Of a stretch of DNA of 64,000 nucleotides, positions 8,165 to 18,064 are shown piece by piece. Positions within the stretch are counted from its first letter, which is position 1. Every line of letters starts with the position of its first letter. A program made the position numbers and the translations under genes. Source of the DNA: Actinacidiphila yeochonensis CN732. GTDB lineage: Bacteria; Actinomycetota; Actinomycetes; Streptomycetales; Streptomycetaceae. Location: assembly GCF_000745345.1 (NCBI RefSeq), contig NZ_JQNR01000004.1:1302001-1366000 (forward strand). The letters run 5' to 3'. The notes under the pieces were generated by a model. That model saw nothing but the letters and a program-made list of their open reading frames with translations, did no database searches and was not told the origin of the DNA.

Positions 8165-9240
8165 TCAGGAGGAGCGGAGGTGACGGGGGTCCAGGAGGAG
8201 AGCGGGGGGACGGCCGGACGCGTCCGGTTCCCACCGGTCGTCGCAGCGCGCACAGGTCCGGGTGCCCGCCTCGTTCTCCTGCGGGCCGAGGGCGAAGGCA
8301 CCGCACCTCGCGCACTGCGGTTCGGTCTCGGGGCCGCTCAGGGTCTGGGCGAACGCGTGGATGTCGAAGGGAGCGGGCCTGGGCGCCCGTCGCACCGGAG
8401 GCGGCGGCGGGGACGGCAGCGGTGACGGGGCGGCGTCGACCGGTCCGCCGTCGCCGCCGGTGTCCTCGTACGGCGAGTCGTCGGGCGAGCTCCCGTCGGG
8501 TCCCCCCGGCGGGGCCGCGGGGGCGGGGGTGCCCACGGCGCCGTGTCCTGGTGGGCGGCGCCGTACGGGTCGAAGCCGGGTGCCGGCCGGCCCGCCGACC
8601 GTTCCTGGTCCCGTGCCGGCGGCTGTGCGGGTGCCGCCGCCGTACTGCTGGAGGCGGGCCCGCTCCGCTCGGGCAGCAGCGCCGCCGCGGCCCGCAGTGA
8701 CGGGACGGCCAGCAGCCCGACGGCGATGAGCCCGAGGAGTCGCAGCAGCGGCGTGGAGGCCGGCGCGCGGGACGCGGCCGAGGCCCGCAGCAGCACTCCG
8801 TGCGCGCCGACCACCTCGACGTCGGGCGGCTGCGTGCCCGCCGCGTCCTGGACGGAACGGCTTCCCGCCACGAGCACGGCCGGCGGCGAGGCGGCCTGGG
8901 CGACCCGCGCGAGCAGGGCGGCCGGCACCTCCCACGGGGCGGGCGCCCGGCTCGGCGCGAGGGGCGGCCGAGGGACGGCCCCGTGCGGGGTGCCCGGGGT
9001 GACCAGCACGAGGCGGACGGCCTGCTGGGCGCGGGCGTCCGCCTCCAGCGCGGCGAGTCGGGGTCCCGCCCCGGCCGCCGCCGAGGGAATCGTCGCCACC
9101 ATGACGCGGTCGGGTGCGGGCGGCCGCGGCCCGTCGGGCAGCACCGCGCACAGCGCCGCCACCCCGAGAGCGACGAGCAGCACCGCGAGTCCGCGCAGCC
9201 GCTGGGCCACGGTCCGCCCACGGGACCTGGAACGGGGCAT
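8165..9240 (-). CDS. Membrane protein with C-terminal zinc ribbon (frame broken)
   Basis: Starts with ATG at 9240 (MPRSRSRGRTVAQRLRG) after GAGGAGAG. It has an N-terminal membrane anchor (LAVLLVALGVAALCAVL), an extracytoplasmic Ala-rich domain of about 130 residues and a second hydrophobic segment (LLRLLGLIAVGLLAVP). A Pro-rich linker follows, then a zinc ribbon with two CxRC pairs (CARCGAF...CARCDDRW). The frame carrying the start loses sense in the Pro-rich linker. The zinc ribbon lies in another frame that ends at the TGA at 8165. The break maps to the G/C runs near 8501-8530, so a one-base indel is the simplest explanation. It is co-transcribed with the kinase-like and vWA genes. Confidence 0.65.
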
Positions 9241-9266
9241 GGGTCTCTCCTCTGCCGGGCCCGCGG

Positions 9267-10498
9267 CTACCGGGCGAAGCCGATGACGCCGGCGGTCACG
9301 ATCGCGAGGACGACCAGCACCGCGACCACGGCGACCGCCAGGGTCCGCAGCCGGGACCGCCCGGTGGGGCGCGGTGCCGGGGTGCCGGTACGGGCACGGG
9401 GGCCGGTGCGCCACCGAGCCGCGCCGTTTCGTCCGGCGTTGGCACCGCAGCCGCCGCACCGTCCGGGTGCCCGACGGATGCGGGCGCCGGTGTCGGAGGC
9501 GGCGCGGGCGGCGCGGGCGGTGCTTCGCGCGGTGCGGGCTCGGCGGGAGACTGGCCGGAGACCGGCCAGTCGGCCGGACGCACCTGCTGCCCCACCTGCG
9601 GGGCCGCCAGTTCCGCGATCCCCGGCACGTCGGACAGGCGTCCCCCGCAGGCCCGCGCCAGCTGCGCCGTCAGCCGGCGCACCTCCAGGCTGCGGCTCGA
9701 CACCAGCCGGAACCACAGCCCGTCCCGCATGACCTGTTCGAAGTGGGCGGCGGTGAAGATCAGGTTGTCGTCGTCGTGGTAGTCGTCCCACAACTCCGGG
9801 TCCGCCGCCAGCGCGCGCAGCGACAGCAGCACCACCAGTGCCGAGAACGGGTCCGTGCCCGGTCCCCAGGCGGAGGTGCGGATGCGCTCGGGGTGCTGGT
9901 AGTTGGGGTGGCCCGACTCGTTCGGGGTGAACGCGGCGAGCGAACGGGACCACACCGCGTCCAGGTCGACCAGCCGCACCCGGCCGTCAGGGCCGACCTT
10001 GATGTTGTCGTGCTGGAGGTCGCAGTGCTCCACCCCGTCCGCCGCCAGCAGCCGGACGACGCGCAGCCACTCGTCGGCCAGCGCCTCCAGGGCCCGCGGA
10101 TCCTCCAGGTGCGCACGGACGAAGGCACGCAGGCTCTGCCCCTCGACGTACTCCATGACGACGGCGGGCCACCACGCGCCGTCGATCCGCACCGCCTTCT
10201 CCAGCCACCGCGCGTCGGCGAACACCGGGTGCCCGGCATTCGCTTGCCGGGTGAGTGCCCGGTAGCGGCCTTCGACGTCCGACGAGGGGCGTTGTTTGAA
10301 GACGCGCAGGATCGAGTTCCCCGCCGGCGTGACGAGCAGGTACGCCATCGCGTTCGCGCCCTCGAAGCGCCGCGGCAGCCCGTTGGGGGTACGGCTCACC
10401 GTGGCCCGGGCGAGCCCGCCGCGCGGGTGGAAGGCGGCCTGCTGCACCGCCGTGTCGAACTGCGAACTGTTGGGCCAGCGCGTGTCGGTGCGCCCCAC
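9267..10498 (-). CDS. Protein-kinase-like protein with C-terminal membrane anchor (frame broken)
   Basis: Starts with GTG at 10498, three bases from the GTPase gene's stop, with GGAG upstream. The kinase fold is recognisable: an ILRVFKQ lysine strand, the catalytic loop EHCDLQHDNIKVG (HxDLxxxN) and RLVDLDAV in place of DFG, with the metal Asp kept. A helical lobe, a Pro/Ala-rich linker and a single membrane helix at the end (LRTLAVAVVAVLVVLAIVTAG) follow. The kinase domain and the membrane helix are in different frames; the switch falls in the G/C-rich stretch near 9360-9385. It probably phosphorylates components of this operon and is opposed by the PP2C protein. Confidence 0.7.
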
Positions 10499-10500
10499 CG

Positions 10501-13094
10501 TCAGCTCCGATCCGACCCGGGCGTGCCCATCACGTCGAGGACGGCCCCGGCGGCGCGGCGCAGGCCGTCGGCGTCGCGGGCGAGCAGGCTCACGGCCTCC
10601 TCGACGGCGGCCTCCGCGCCGTCGAAGGCGCCGGGCCACACGCTCCGGCGCTCGGGCCGGCACAGCAGCTGCAGTTCGTGCTCGATCCCGGGGGTGCCCA
10701 TGACGTCGAAGAACTGCTCCGCTGCGGCGCCCAGCACCCTGATCATGGTGAGTGCCTCGGCGCGCATCTCCCGTTCCAGGTCGGCGACGGCGCCCTCGAC
10801 GGAGTTGCCGAGGTCCTCGCGCAGCCGCCGCATCTCCGCGACCGCCCAGTTCGCCAGCCCCTCGTCAGCCGCGTCCGCGTCGCCCTGCGGCACCACGGCG
10901 GGAGGCGGGGCGGGAGTCTGGGCGGCGGCGCCGCCGGTTGCGGGCGGTCCGGCGGGGGCGGGGGCGGCAGGGGGCTTCGGCTGGCGGAACCAGTCGGCGG
11001 CCGTGCCGCCGAGCCGTGGAGCCGACGGCACGGCCGGGGCCGGGCCCCGCCGGTACCGCCCCCGCCGGCCGGGCCGACCTTGCCGGAAGGGGCCGGGTAC
11101 GTCGCGCGTCGGTGCGTCACCTGGTTGACGACGGGCCGGCCGATGCGGAGGAAGAGGCTGCCGTAGTCCGTGCGCAGCTCGGTGAGTTCGCGCAGGCTCT
11201 TGCGCAGGACCGGCGCGTGGACCTTCTCCACCCGCCCGAGCAGGTACTCCAGCGGGCGGCCGCCCGTCGGGACCAGCTGCTCGGAGAGCCGGCCGCGCAG
11301 GGTGTCGGCGATCCGCTGCCACAGCACCTCGACGGCGCGGTCCACCGAGGCGTCGACGTGGGCGAAGGTGTCCGTGAGTCTCATCCTGGCGCTGTTGAAC
11401 AACTCGTTCCGCACCCGGAAATCCTTGTGGTACATCGCCGCCGTGCAGCTTTGGGCCCACTCCTCCGGGCTGCCCGCGTCGAAGCCCCCGGCCACCCAGG
11501 AGCGCATGCGCTGAGCGGCCTGGTCGATGGCCTCCTTGATCTGCGGCACCTGCTCGCCGCGCTTGAACATCGCCTTGTACGACGCGGCCACGGCGTTGAG
11601 ATCGCTGGACAGGTCGTTGCTCAGCGCCTCTGCGAGCTGGAGGAGGCGCTGCTGCTCGCCGGGGGCGCCGACCTGCCACTGGCCGGCCGCGTCGGCCATC
11701 CGCCCGGCCACCGCGGCGACCTCCCGGGCGTCCTCGGCCATCCGGCGCGTCAGACCGTCGAGGTTGGCCCGGTCCATCGCGGCCAGCCGCTCGGCGAGGT
11801 GGCCGAGGACCACCGGCAGCAGGTGCTCGCGGACCGATGCCGAGCACTGCTCCGGGTCCGTACTGAGCGGGCACTCCACGATCCGCACCTGGTCGGTGCG
11901 CACCGCGACCCTGGCGGAGTCGAGCGTGTTGCGGGCGGAGGAGTCGGCGAGCTTCTCGTCGGCGTTGAGGACGACGATCGCGAAGTCCCTCAGGCGGACG
12001 TCCCCGCGGGCCTTCTCCGCCAGGCGCAGGTCGGCGTAGTCCTCGCTGGCGAAGAACGCCCCGCCCGCCGCCCCGCGCTTGACGTGCAGCAGCAGGTCGA
12101 CCTCGTGCCGGAGATCGTGCAGGAAGTGGCTCTGGACGTCGAGGCCGGGCTCCCCGGAGCCGGGCAGGTCCACCAGTACCGCGGACGCGGTCTCCAGGTA
12201 CGGGAACTCGCAGTAGAGGTTGATGTCCTTGACCGCGTGGTAGAGCCGGGGCGTGTCGTTGTCCGTCGGCTTCGGGTAGGCGACGTAGGGCGCGACGGCC
12301 GCCAGGGCGACGGTGAGCACGCGTTCCCTCCCGGTCAGCAGGTGGCGGTACTGGGGAAGGGAGTTCTGCGCCTGGTGCAGCTTTGTGAGGTAGGGGATCG
12401 TGTCGACTCCGGACTCGTCCTCCCGGCCCTGCGCGTTACGCGCCTCACGCGCCTCACGCGCGGCACGACCGTAGTCGAACCGGGCGAATTCCTCGACGCC
12501 GTGCGGCGGCCGCTGCAGGAGCTTGGCGCCATCGTGCAGCGAGGCGAGGTAACCGTCCCGGAACTCCTCCCAGCTACGCAGCGCGATCACCGCTTCGGAC
12601 GCGCCGCGGCGGTGGTGGATCCAACTGCGCGACGCGGTGGTGGGGTTGTCCGCGTGGGAGGGAATGATGTCCTTGCCGAGACCGCTGGTGGCACGCAGGA
12701 TGCTGCTCTTGCCGGCCTGGGTGCGACCGATGACCCCGATGTTCACGGTGTCACGGTTGATCCGGGACCTGACCGAGCCCAGGAAGACGTCGGTTTGCGC
12801 CAACCGCGCTGCCAGCCGGTCGAGCTCGTCCGTCGTTCCCGTGCCGCGGAGTTCCGCCCCCTTGTGCCGGGGAGTCCGCAGCGCTCTCAGATCCGCGAGC
12901 GCGCGTTCCTGTTCCCCAGCGGGGCGGGGTGCGGCGTCCGCCTTTGCGAGCACCTGGTCGACGGCTCTTACCGCGTCGTTGAAGTTCTCCCGGAAAACCC
13001 GCCAGCGCGACGCGATCTCCTCGACCAGTGGACGATTGAGGGCCCTTTTCGACAGAGCGCTCTCGATCGACGATTCCAGCCGTGACGTGTCCAC
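10501..13094 (-). CDS. Dynamin-like large GTPase (frame broken near its C-terminal linker)
   Basis: First gene of the operon, from GTG at 13094. It is about 860 residues. After an N-terminal helical segment comes a P-loop (GVIGRTQAGKSSIL, G1), a switch II strand AVLVDLPGSGEPG (G3) and VLNADEK, which could be a degenerate G4. A long helical region with VLWQRIADTLRG-type amphipathic helices follows. This is the layout of bacterial dynamin-like or dynamin-associated GTPases, which act at membranes. After residue 670 a Pro/Gly linker carries an apparent frameshift (near 11040-11070). The continuing frame gives a helical tail (NWAVAEMRRLREDLGNSVEG) ending in GTPGSDRS at 10501. The kinase-like gene begins three bases later. 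Confidence 0.7.
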
Positions 13095-13773
13095 GAGCTT
13101 CCCCCCTCGGAAGACCTGTGCGGGACCCCACCCCCGCGTGAGCGAACCCTACCAACGACCGGGTGCCGAGTAACGGTGTCCGGCAAAGGATTCGAGCGCT
13201 CCGGCAGCAGCCCGCCGCCGGGGATCTCCCGGTGGTCGGCAGGCTTCCCGTGACGGCTCACCGGTCCCACCCGGAACGTCGATACCTCGAAGGCGGTGGG
13301 ATATCACGAGTGAACACGAGCGGCCATCGCAAAGGCGCCGAGACGGCCGGAAATCGCGGGGGATGACGGAACAACGCGGGAATTCACCAGGCGCAAGAAT
13401 TCTGCCGTACACCGCGGCCCTGTACGACCCTTCCGCTGTTCCCCTGCGCCGGTACACGCGATTCGCGGCAGCGCTCGACACCCACGCGTTCGACGGCATG
13501 GGCGAGTTCCTCCATGACCGGGTCCTGCCGGCGGCGAGCCCGGCACCGGGACGGCCTCGTCGCTGTCCCGAAGGGGATTCGGCAGTCGACCGGCTGACAG
13601 CGGAGGCCGTCGGCCGGCTTCCGGGAACAGCCGGCCAACGGCCCGAGTGGCCCGGCGGCCGCGCGGAAGGAGGACGGCGGCGCCCCGGCTGCCGAACGCG
13701 GGGGCACCGCCTCAGCCTCGGTGTCGTCCTCGGTGCCGGTGTCGGCCTGGGTGCCGGGACGGCCGGTCGGCTC
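13095..13773. other. Intergenic region between the GTPase operon and the monooxygenase gene
   Basis: About 680 bases. The first part must hold the promoter of the leftward GTPase operon. A rightward reading frame (13363-13794, listed separately) is the only candidate gene. No repeat or obvious terminator was seen. Confidence 0.4.
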
Positions 13774-13794
13774 TCAGCCCGCTTGCTGCGGTAG
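13363..13794 (+). CDS. Doubtful hypothetical protein
   Basis: A possible 143-codon gene from ATG at 13363. The first 50 residues look protein-like (AALYDPSAVPLRRYTRFAAAL, DTHAFDGMGEFLHDR), but the second half is low-complexity Arg/Gly/Pro. The frame also overlaps the 3' end of the opposing monooxygenase gene by about 20 bases. A G-rich stretch precedes the ATG. I recognise no family. It may be a degraded gene or chance. Confidence 0.25.
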   Translation: MTEQRGNSPGARILPYTAALYDPSAVPLRRYTRFAAALDTHAFDGMGEFLHDRVLPAASPAPGRPRRCPEGDSAVDRLTAEAVGRLPGTAGQRPEWPGGRAEGGRRRPGCRTRGHRLSLGVVLGAGVGLGAGTAGRLSARLLR

Positions 13795-15072
13795 TTCCAG
13801 CCCCAGGTTCTCGCGCAGCGTCGTCCCGGCGTAGTCCTTGGCGACGAGGTTGCGCTTGCGCAGTTCGTGCAGCAGCCCGTTGACGGCGAAGTCGTGCTGG
13901 CGCGGGTCGGCGAGGCCGCCGAGCATGATGACGTCCAGCACCCCGGCCCGGAACCGCTCCTCCACGGCGTCGGCCAGCTGTTCCGGGGTGCCCGCGGCCG
14001 CCCAGTGCCCGGTGTCCTGGGCGGCGATGACCAACTCCCTGAGCGTGTAACCCTGCCGCGCGTACCCGGCGAAGACGTCCACCCGGCCGCGCCGCCGGTT
14101 GACCGTCGTGACGTCCGGCAGCAGGCTCTCCGGCAGCTTCGCGTCCAGCGGCAGCTCCGAGAGGTCGACGCCGCCGCCGAGCATGTCGGCCACCTGCGCC
14201 CGGCCGCGCTCGAAGTCGATCGCCTCGCGCCGCTCGCGCACCAGCCTGCGCGCCTCCTCCTCCGTCGCGCCGTAGGTGGCGTGGAACGAGCTGAAGATCA
14301 GGGGCAGCCCGCCGGGCCGGCCGAACTCCTCGGCCTGGCGGCGGATCGAGCGGGTGAAGTCCCGTGCGACGTCCAGCGTGGGCAGCGAGGTGAACACCAC
14401 CTCGGCGTAGCGTGCGCCCAGCCTCCGGCCCGCCTCGGACTGCCCGGCCTGGAACTGCACCGGGCGGCCCTGCGGGAGCGGCGGGATGTTCAGCGGGCCG
14501 GCCACCGAGAAGTGGCGGCCGGAGTGGTTGACGGGCCGGACCCTGGAGGGGTCCAGCACCGCCCTGCCGTCCGGTCCGCGGGTCAGCGCGCCCGGCGTCC
14601 AGCTGTCCCACAGGGCGTTGACGACGTCCAGCGCCTCCGCGGCCCGTTCGTAGCGCTCCTCGGGGCTGGGCAGCTCGCCGGGGCCGAAGTTCTCCTCGCC
14701 GAGCGAGGACGTCACCAGGTTCCACCCGGCCCGCCCGTTGCTGACGTGGTCGAGCGTGCCGAACAGCCGCGCCAGGTTGTACGGGTGGTGGAAGGTGCTC
14801 GACACGGTCGCTATCAGGCCGATCCGCGAGGTCACCGCGCTCAGCGCCGACACGAACACCAGCGGCTCCTGCGAGCCGATCGGGCCCTGCGCGCCGAAGC
14901 TCAGCAGGTCGGCGGTGAACAGCGCGTCGATCCGTGCCGCCTCGGCGAGCTCCGCGACCCGCAGGGCGGTGTCGAGGGTGGACCGCCGCGGGTCGAGGGC
15001 CAGGTCGTACGTCTCCGACGTGCCGCCGGCTCCGGTCACGGTTTTCAACGTCCTCGGGGGTGTGGCGCTCAC
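13774..15072 (-). CDS. NtaA/SnaA-type FMN-dependent monooxygenase (luciferase-like fold)
   Basis: 432 residues from GTG at 15072, with GAAGGGA upstream. It has the hallmarks of the nitrilotriacetate/dibenzothiophene-type flavin monooxygenases: STLDTALRVAELAEAARIDALFTAD, SRIGLIATVSSTFHHPYNLAR, NGRAGWNLVTSSLGEENFG, QAGQSEAGRRLGARYAEVVF and the C-terminal GGLADPRQHDFAVNGLLHEL. Such enzymes use reduced FMN from a separate reductase and often release sulphite or oxidise N- and S-compounds. The first beta strand usual at the N-terminus seems to be missing or divergent. A Cys-containing leader peptide lies upstream on the same strand, which points to a sulphur-metabolism role. Confidence 0.8.
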   Translation of the reverse strand: MSATPPRTLKTVTGAGGTSETYDLALDPRRSTLDTALRVAELAEAARIDALFTADLLSFGAQGPIGSQEPLVFVSALSAVTSRIGLIATVSSTFHHPYNLARLFGTLDHVSNGRAGWNLVTSSLGEENFGPGELPSPEERYERAAEALDVVNALWDSWTPGALTRGPDGRAVLDPSRVRPVNHSGRHFSVAGPLNIPPLPQGRPVQFQAGQSEAGRRLGARYAEVVFTSLPTLDVARDFTRSIRRQAEEFGRPGGLPLIFSSFHATYGATEEEARRLVRERREAIDFERGRAQVADMLGGGVDLSELPLDAKLPESLLPDVTTVNRRRGRVDVFAGYARQGYTLRELVIAAQDTGHWAAAGTPEQLADAVEERFRAGVLDVIMLGGLADPRQHDFAVNGLLHELRKRNLVAKDYAGTTLRENLGLELPQQAG

Positions 15073-15292
15073 AGGTCGTCCCTTCTCGCCGGCGGCGGTC
15101 GCGCCGGCGGCATCGTGTGGCTGAGGGTCGTCCTCCTCGGCTCGGGCCGGCGGTCGGGAGTGCCGGACCGGGCGCGTGCGCGCGCCCGTGCCTGCCCGCA
15201 CGAGAGGAGGCGCGGGGAGGCACGGGGAGGCGCGGGACGGACGGCAGAGGCCGAGAGAGGCCGAGAGGGGTGCCGTCGTGGACGGCGGATCG

Positions 15293-15382
15293 TCAACGAC
15301 AGAGCGTGGTGTGGGTCCGGCACAGATCGACGTGCCGACGCTTCGTCCGGCCGGGCCGCAGAACCGCGGCCCCGACCGGCAC
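15293..15382 (-). CDS. Cysteine-containing leader peptide (29 residues)
   Basis: A tiny gene from GTG at 15382, with GAAGGGA 9 bases upstream, ending in RRHVDLCRTHTTLCR and a TGA at 15293. The ending RRHVDLxRxxxxxCR is the signature of the short actinobacterial leader peptides found ahead of sulphur-assimilation and sulphur-compound uptake or monooxygenase genes. It sits about 220 bases upstream of the flavin monooxygenase on the same strand. The two late Cys codons suggest control by cysteine supply through ribosome pausing. Recognition rests on the C-terminal pattern and the ribosome site. The mechanism is inferred. Confidence 0.65.
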   Translation of the reverse strand: MPVGAAVLRPGRTKRRHVDLCRTHTTLCR

Positions 15383-15519
15383 GACGCGCGGTCCCTTCAC
15401 GACGACTCCGATCGGCCCGAGCACGAGAGCCGGGGTTCCGCGCGGTCGCGCGCAGGGCCCGGCGGTGTGCCGCGTGTTGACGGTGTGGGAGGAACGTACG
15501 TGCCGGGTGGCGGGCCCTG

Positions 15520-16533
15520 TCAAGACCGCCTGGCCGCCGGGCGGGACCCGGGTGCCGCCCTTGGACCCCCGCCCGCGGCCTGACCTGCGGTCCGCTGGGC
15601 GGCTACGGAGACCTCGTCACTTCCTGGGAGGGGAGGCCGCCGTGCCGGCCCGGGGTGCTTCGGCGGGGTCGGCCCCGCCGGCGTGCGGGGCCCGGGCGGC
15701 GTCCCGGCGGTGCGCTGCTCGTCGGCGAGCCGGCCGATGAGTCCGGCCAGGACGACCGCGAGCAGGGTGCTGACCGGTCCCGCGCCCCAGCCGAGGCCGC
15801 CGCGGGCCAGTGGTGCGGCCATTCCGTCGGCACAGCAGGCGCCGAGCGGGCGGATCAGCAGATAGGCCGACCAGAAGGCCGCGGAGGGGCGCAGGCCGAA
15901 GCGGAGCGCTCCGATCGCCGGGACGGCCGCCGGCAGGGCGAGGACCGCGCAGGCGGTGACGTGGCCGAGGCCGCGGACGGCGGCGTCGGCGAGCGCGGTG
16001 CCCAGGCCGCACGCGGTGAGGAGTGTGGCCCAGTGGAAGGCCTCACGCCGGGACCGGAGCGGCCGGCACGCCGTCGGTGCGCGCTCGCCGGTCCGCCGGC
16101 CGGCCAGCGTCACCGCCGCGGCCAGGCCGAAGACCCCCGCGGCGACCGGGTGGGAGACGCCGCCGGGCGTGTGCGAGGCGTCGGCGGCGATCGCCCCGGC
16201 CACGCTGACCGCCGTGACGGCCGGCCAGTACACCCAGGCCGTGTGGCGGTCGGTGCGGAACTGCGCCACGAGCGCGGTGGCCGCCGCGAACAGGGCCAGT
16301 GCCGTGGCGAGTACGGGTCCCGCGAGGCGGAGCAGGACGTCGGCGGTGGTGCCGCCGACCCCGGCGGTGAGGATCTGGGTGATCCAGAACCAGGGCGTGG
16401 CGTCGGGCAGCCTGCTCCGGCCCGAGGCCGGGGCCGCGGCCGGTCCCGCACCCGCGGCCGGCTGTCCGGCGCGGGCGGCGGCGATCGGGGCCGTGTCCGC
16501 CCCTGCCGCCCTCTCCTGCGAGGACCGTTCCAT
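15520..16533 (-). CDS. COG4705-type integral membrane protein
   Basis: 337 residues from ATG at 16533 (MERSSQERAAG). The membrane part is an internal duplication of four-helix units: each half begins with a related motif (WFWITQILTAGVGGTTADVLL and FHWATLLTACGLGTALADAAV). That repeat is diagnostic of the predicted membrane-anchored COG4705 family, whose function is unknown. A Pro/Arg-rich hydrophilic tail follows, reaching 15520, and may contain little structure. The gene lies downstream of efeB on the same strand. A BlaI-type operator inside a long palindrome (16563-16610) lies 30 bases upstream of its start, so it is probably separately repressed. Confidence 0.75.
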   Translation of the reverse strand: MERSSQERAAGADTAPIAAARAGQPAAGAGPAAAPASGRSRLPDATPWFWITQILTAGVGGTTADVLLRLAGPVLATALALFAAATALVAQFRTDRHTAWVYWPAVTAVSVAGAIAADASHTPGGVSHPVAAGVFGLAAAVTLAGRRTGERAPTACRPLRSRREAFHWATLLTACGLGTALADAAVRGLGHVTACAVLALPAAVPAIGALRFGLRPSAAFWSAYLLIRPLGACCADGMAAPLARGGLGWGAGPVSTLLAVVLAGLIGRLADEQRTAGTPPGPRTPAGPTPPKHPGPARRPPLPGSDEVSVAAQRTAGQAAGGGPRAAPGSRPAARRS

Positions 16534-16562
16534 CCGGGCACCGCCTCCCGACGCTCCGTGGC

Positions 16563-16610
16563 GGACCACCAACGACTGACTACACAACTGTAGACGCTCG
16601 TTGGTGGTCC
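16563..16610. promoter_or_regulatory. 48-bp interrupted palindrome with a BlaI/MecI-like operator at its centre
   Basis: The outer arms are a perfect 13-bp inverted repeat (16563-16575 and 16598-16610, GGACCACCAACGA). At the exact centre lies CTACA-N4-TGTAG (16580-16593), the same core found at 20190-20203 and, with N3, at 20583-20595. It sits between the end of efeB and the start of the COG4705 gene. The outer arms could form the terminator of the efe transcript, while the core acts as operator for the COG4705 gene. The symmetry is seen directly; the regulator is inferred. Confidence 0.6.
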
Positions 16611-16664
16611 GTACCGGTCCGGCCCCGGCGCGCCGCGGCCGGACCGCTGGGTCACACGGCGGGG

Positions 16665-17972
16665 TCACACCGCCGCGAGCAGGCCGCGGCCGAGCCAGTC
16701 CCGGTTGTCGCGGACGCCGGGCAGGGTGAAGAAGTAGCCGCCGCCGGTCGGGGAGATGTAGTCGACCAGCGGTTCGTCGATCAGCCGGGTCTGGGTGGCC
16801 TCGAACTGCCGGACCACGTCCTGCTGGTAGCAGCAGAAGACCAGGCCGAGGTCGAGGTCGCCGACCGCGTCGACGCCGCGGTCGTAGTTGTAGCCGCGGC
16901 GCAGGACGCGGGAGTCGTCGGTCCTGGCGGTGCGCGGGTTGGCCAGCCGGATGTGCGCGTCCAGGGGGATCGCGTCGCCGCGCGGGTCCCTGGCGTAGTC
17001 GGGCGTGTCGGTCTCCAGCGCGCCGTCCAGCGGCGCCCCGGTGTCCTTGCGGCGGCCGAACATCTTCTCCTGCTCGGTCAGCGAGACGCGGTCCCAGAAC
17101 TCCGCCAGCATCCGGATGATCCTGATCACCTGGTAGCTGCCGCCGGTGGCCCAGGCGGGTTCGCCGAGCGTGTCGGTGACCCACACCAGGCGGTCCATCT
17201 CGCGGCCGGAGCTCACGTCGGGGTTGGCGATGCCGTCCTTGAAGCCGAGCAGGTTGCGCTGGGCGCCGGTGGGCCGCGGGGCGTTCTGGAAGCCGTCGAC
17301 GCGCCACTTGATCTGCATGCCGCCGCGGGTGTGCCGGGCGATGTCGCGCAGCGCGTGCAGCACGGTGTCGGTGCTGCCGGCGCAGATCTGCAGGCTCAGG
17401 TCGCCGTGGCACTCCTTCGACCGGAGGTTGTCGTTGGGGAAGGCGCGCATCGGCGTGAGACGGCGCGGCCTGGCGGCGGCCAGCCCGTAGCGGTCGTCGA
17501 AGAGGGAGGCTCCGACGCCGGCGGTGACGGTCAGCGCGTCGGCGGGCACGACCGGGCCGAGGATGCCGTTGTCGGAGGGCGGCGCGCCGACGCCGAGGTC
17601 GACGGGGGTGCCGCCGGCGGTCAGGAACCGGGCCCGCTCGGTGAGGGTCCTGAACAGGTCGGCGAGTTCGGCCCTGGTGTCGGCGATGACCTCGAAGGAC
17701 ACGAAGGCCGCCGCGGCGGGTGCGGCGGTGGTGACGCCCGCTTGGTGCCTGCCGTGGAAGGCCACGGCCGGCGCCTGCCCGCGCGCCGGGCCGTCCGAGG
17801 CATGGGCGGTGCCGCCGCCGGCCGCGGTCAGGGCGAGACCGCCGCCGGCCAGTGCGGCGGCCCCGGCCGAGGCACCGATCGCGCTCCGCACGAAGGAGCG
17901 GCGGCCGTGGCCCGTCGGGCAGCCGCCCTGCGCCGCCCGGGGGTTCTCGGCGTGGGGGAGGTCGGCGGGCAT
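16665..17972 (-). CDS. efeB: Dye-decolourising heme peroxidase, EfeB-type, Tat-exported
   Basis: 435 residues from ATG at 17972, with GAAGGGA 9 bases upstream. It begins with a twin-arginine signal ([21 protein letters not shown]). It has the DyP catalytic pattern (GFKDGIANP, the GxxDG box with the distal Asp), a proximal heme region ([12 protein letters not shown]) and the terminal [20 protein letters not shown]. In the EfeUOB system this peroxidase works with the iron permease outside the membrane. An alternative ATG at 18065 overlaps the permease stop (TGATG), but the Tat signal and ribosome site favour 17972. It is the second gene after the EfeU-EfeO fusion. Confidence 0.9.
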   Translation of the reverse strand: MPADLPHAENPRAAQGGCPTGHGRRSFVRSAIGASAGAAALAGGGLALTAAGGGTAHASDGPARGQAPAVAFHGRHQAGVTTAAPAAAAFVSFEVIADTRAELADLFRTLTERARFLTAGGTPVDLGVGAPPSDNGILGPVVPADALTVTAGVGASLFDDRYGLAAARPRRLTPMRAFPNDNLRSKECHGDLSLQICAGSTDTVLHALRDIARHTRGGMQIKWRVDGFQNAPRPTGAQRNLLGFKDGIANPDVSSGREMDRLVWVTDTLGEPAWATGGSYQVIRIIRMLAEFWDRVSLTEQEKMFGRRKDTGAPLDGALETDTPDYARDPRGDAIPLDAHIRLANPRTARTDDSRVLRRGYNYDRGVDAVGDLDLGLVFCCYQQDVVRQFEATQTRLIDEPLVDYISPTGGGYFFTLPGVRDNRDWLGRGLLAAV

Positions 17973-18064
17973 GGGCGGGTTCCCTTCGGTGTGCTGCGGG
18001 TCGTCGGCGCCGGCGGCGGTCTCGCCGCGGGAACGAGGGCGGGGATCGTCGTCGCGGCCGCGCA

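Noticed and set aside
10752..13085. Long plus-strand frame opposite the dynamin-like GTPase
   Set aside because: The minus strand encodes a P-loop GTPase with ordered motifs; the plus frame is its shadow.
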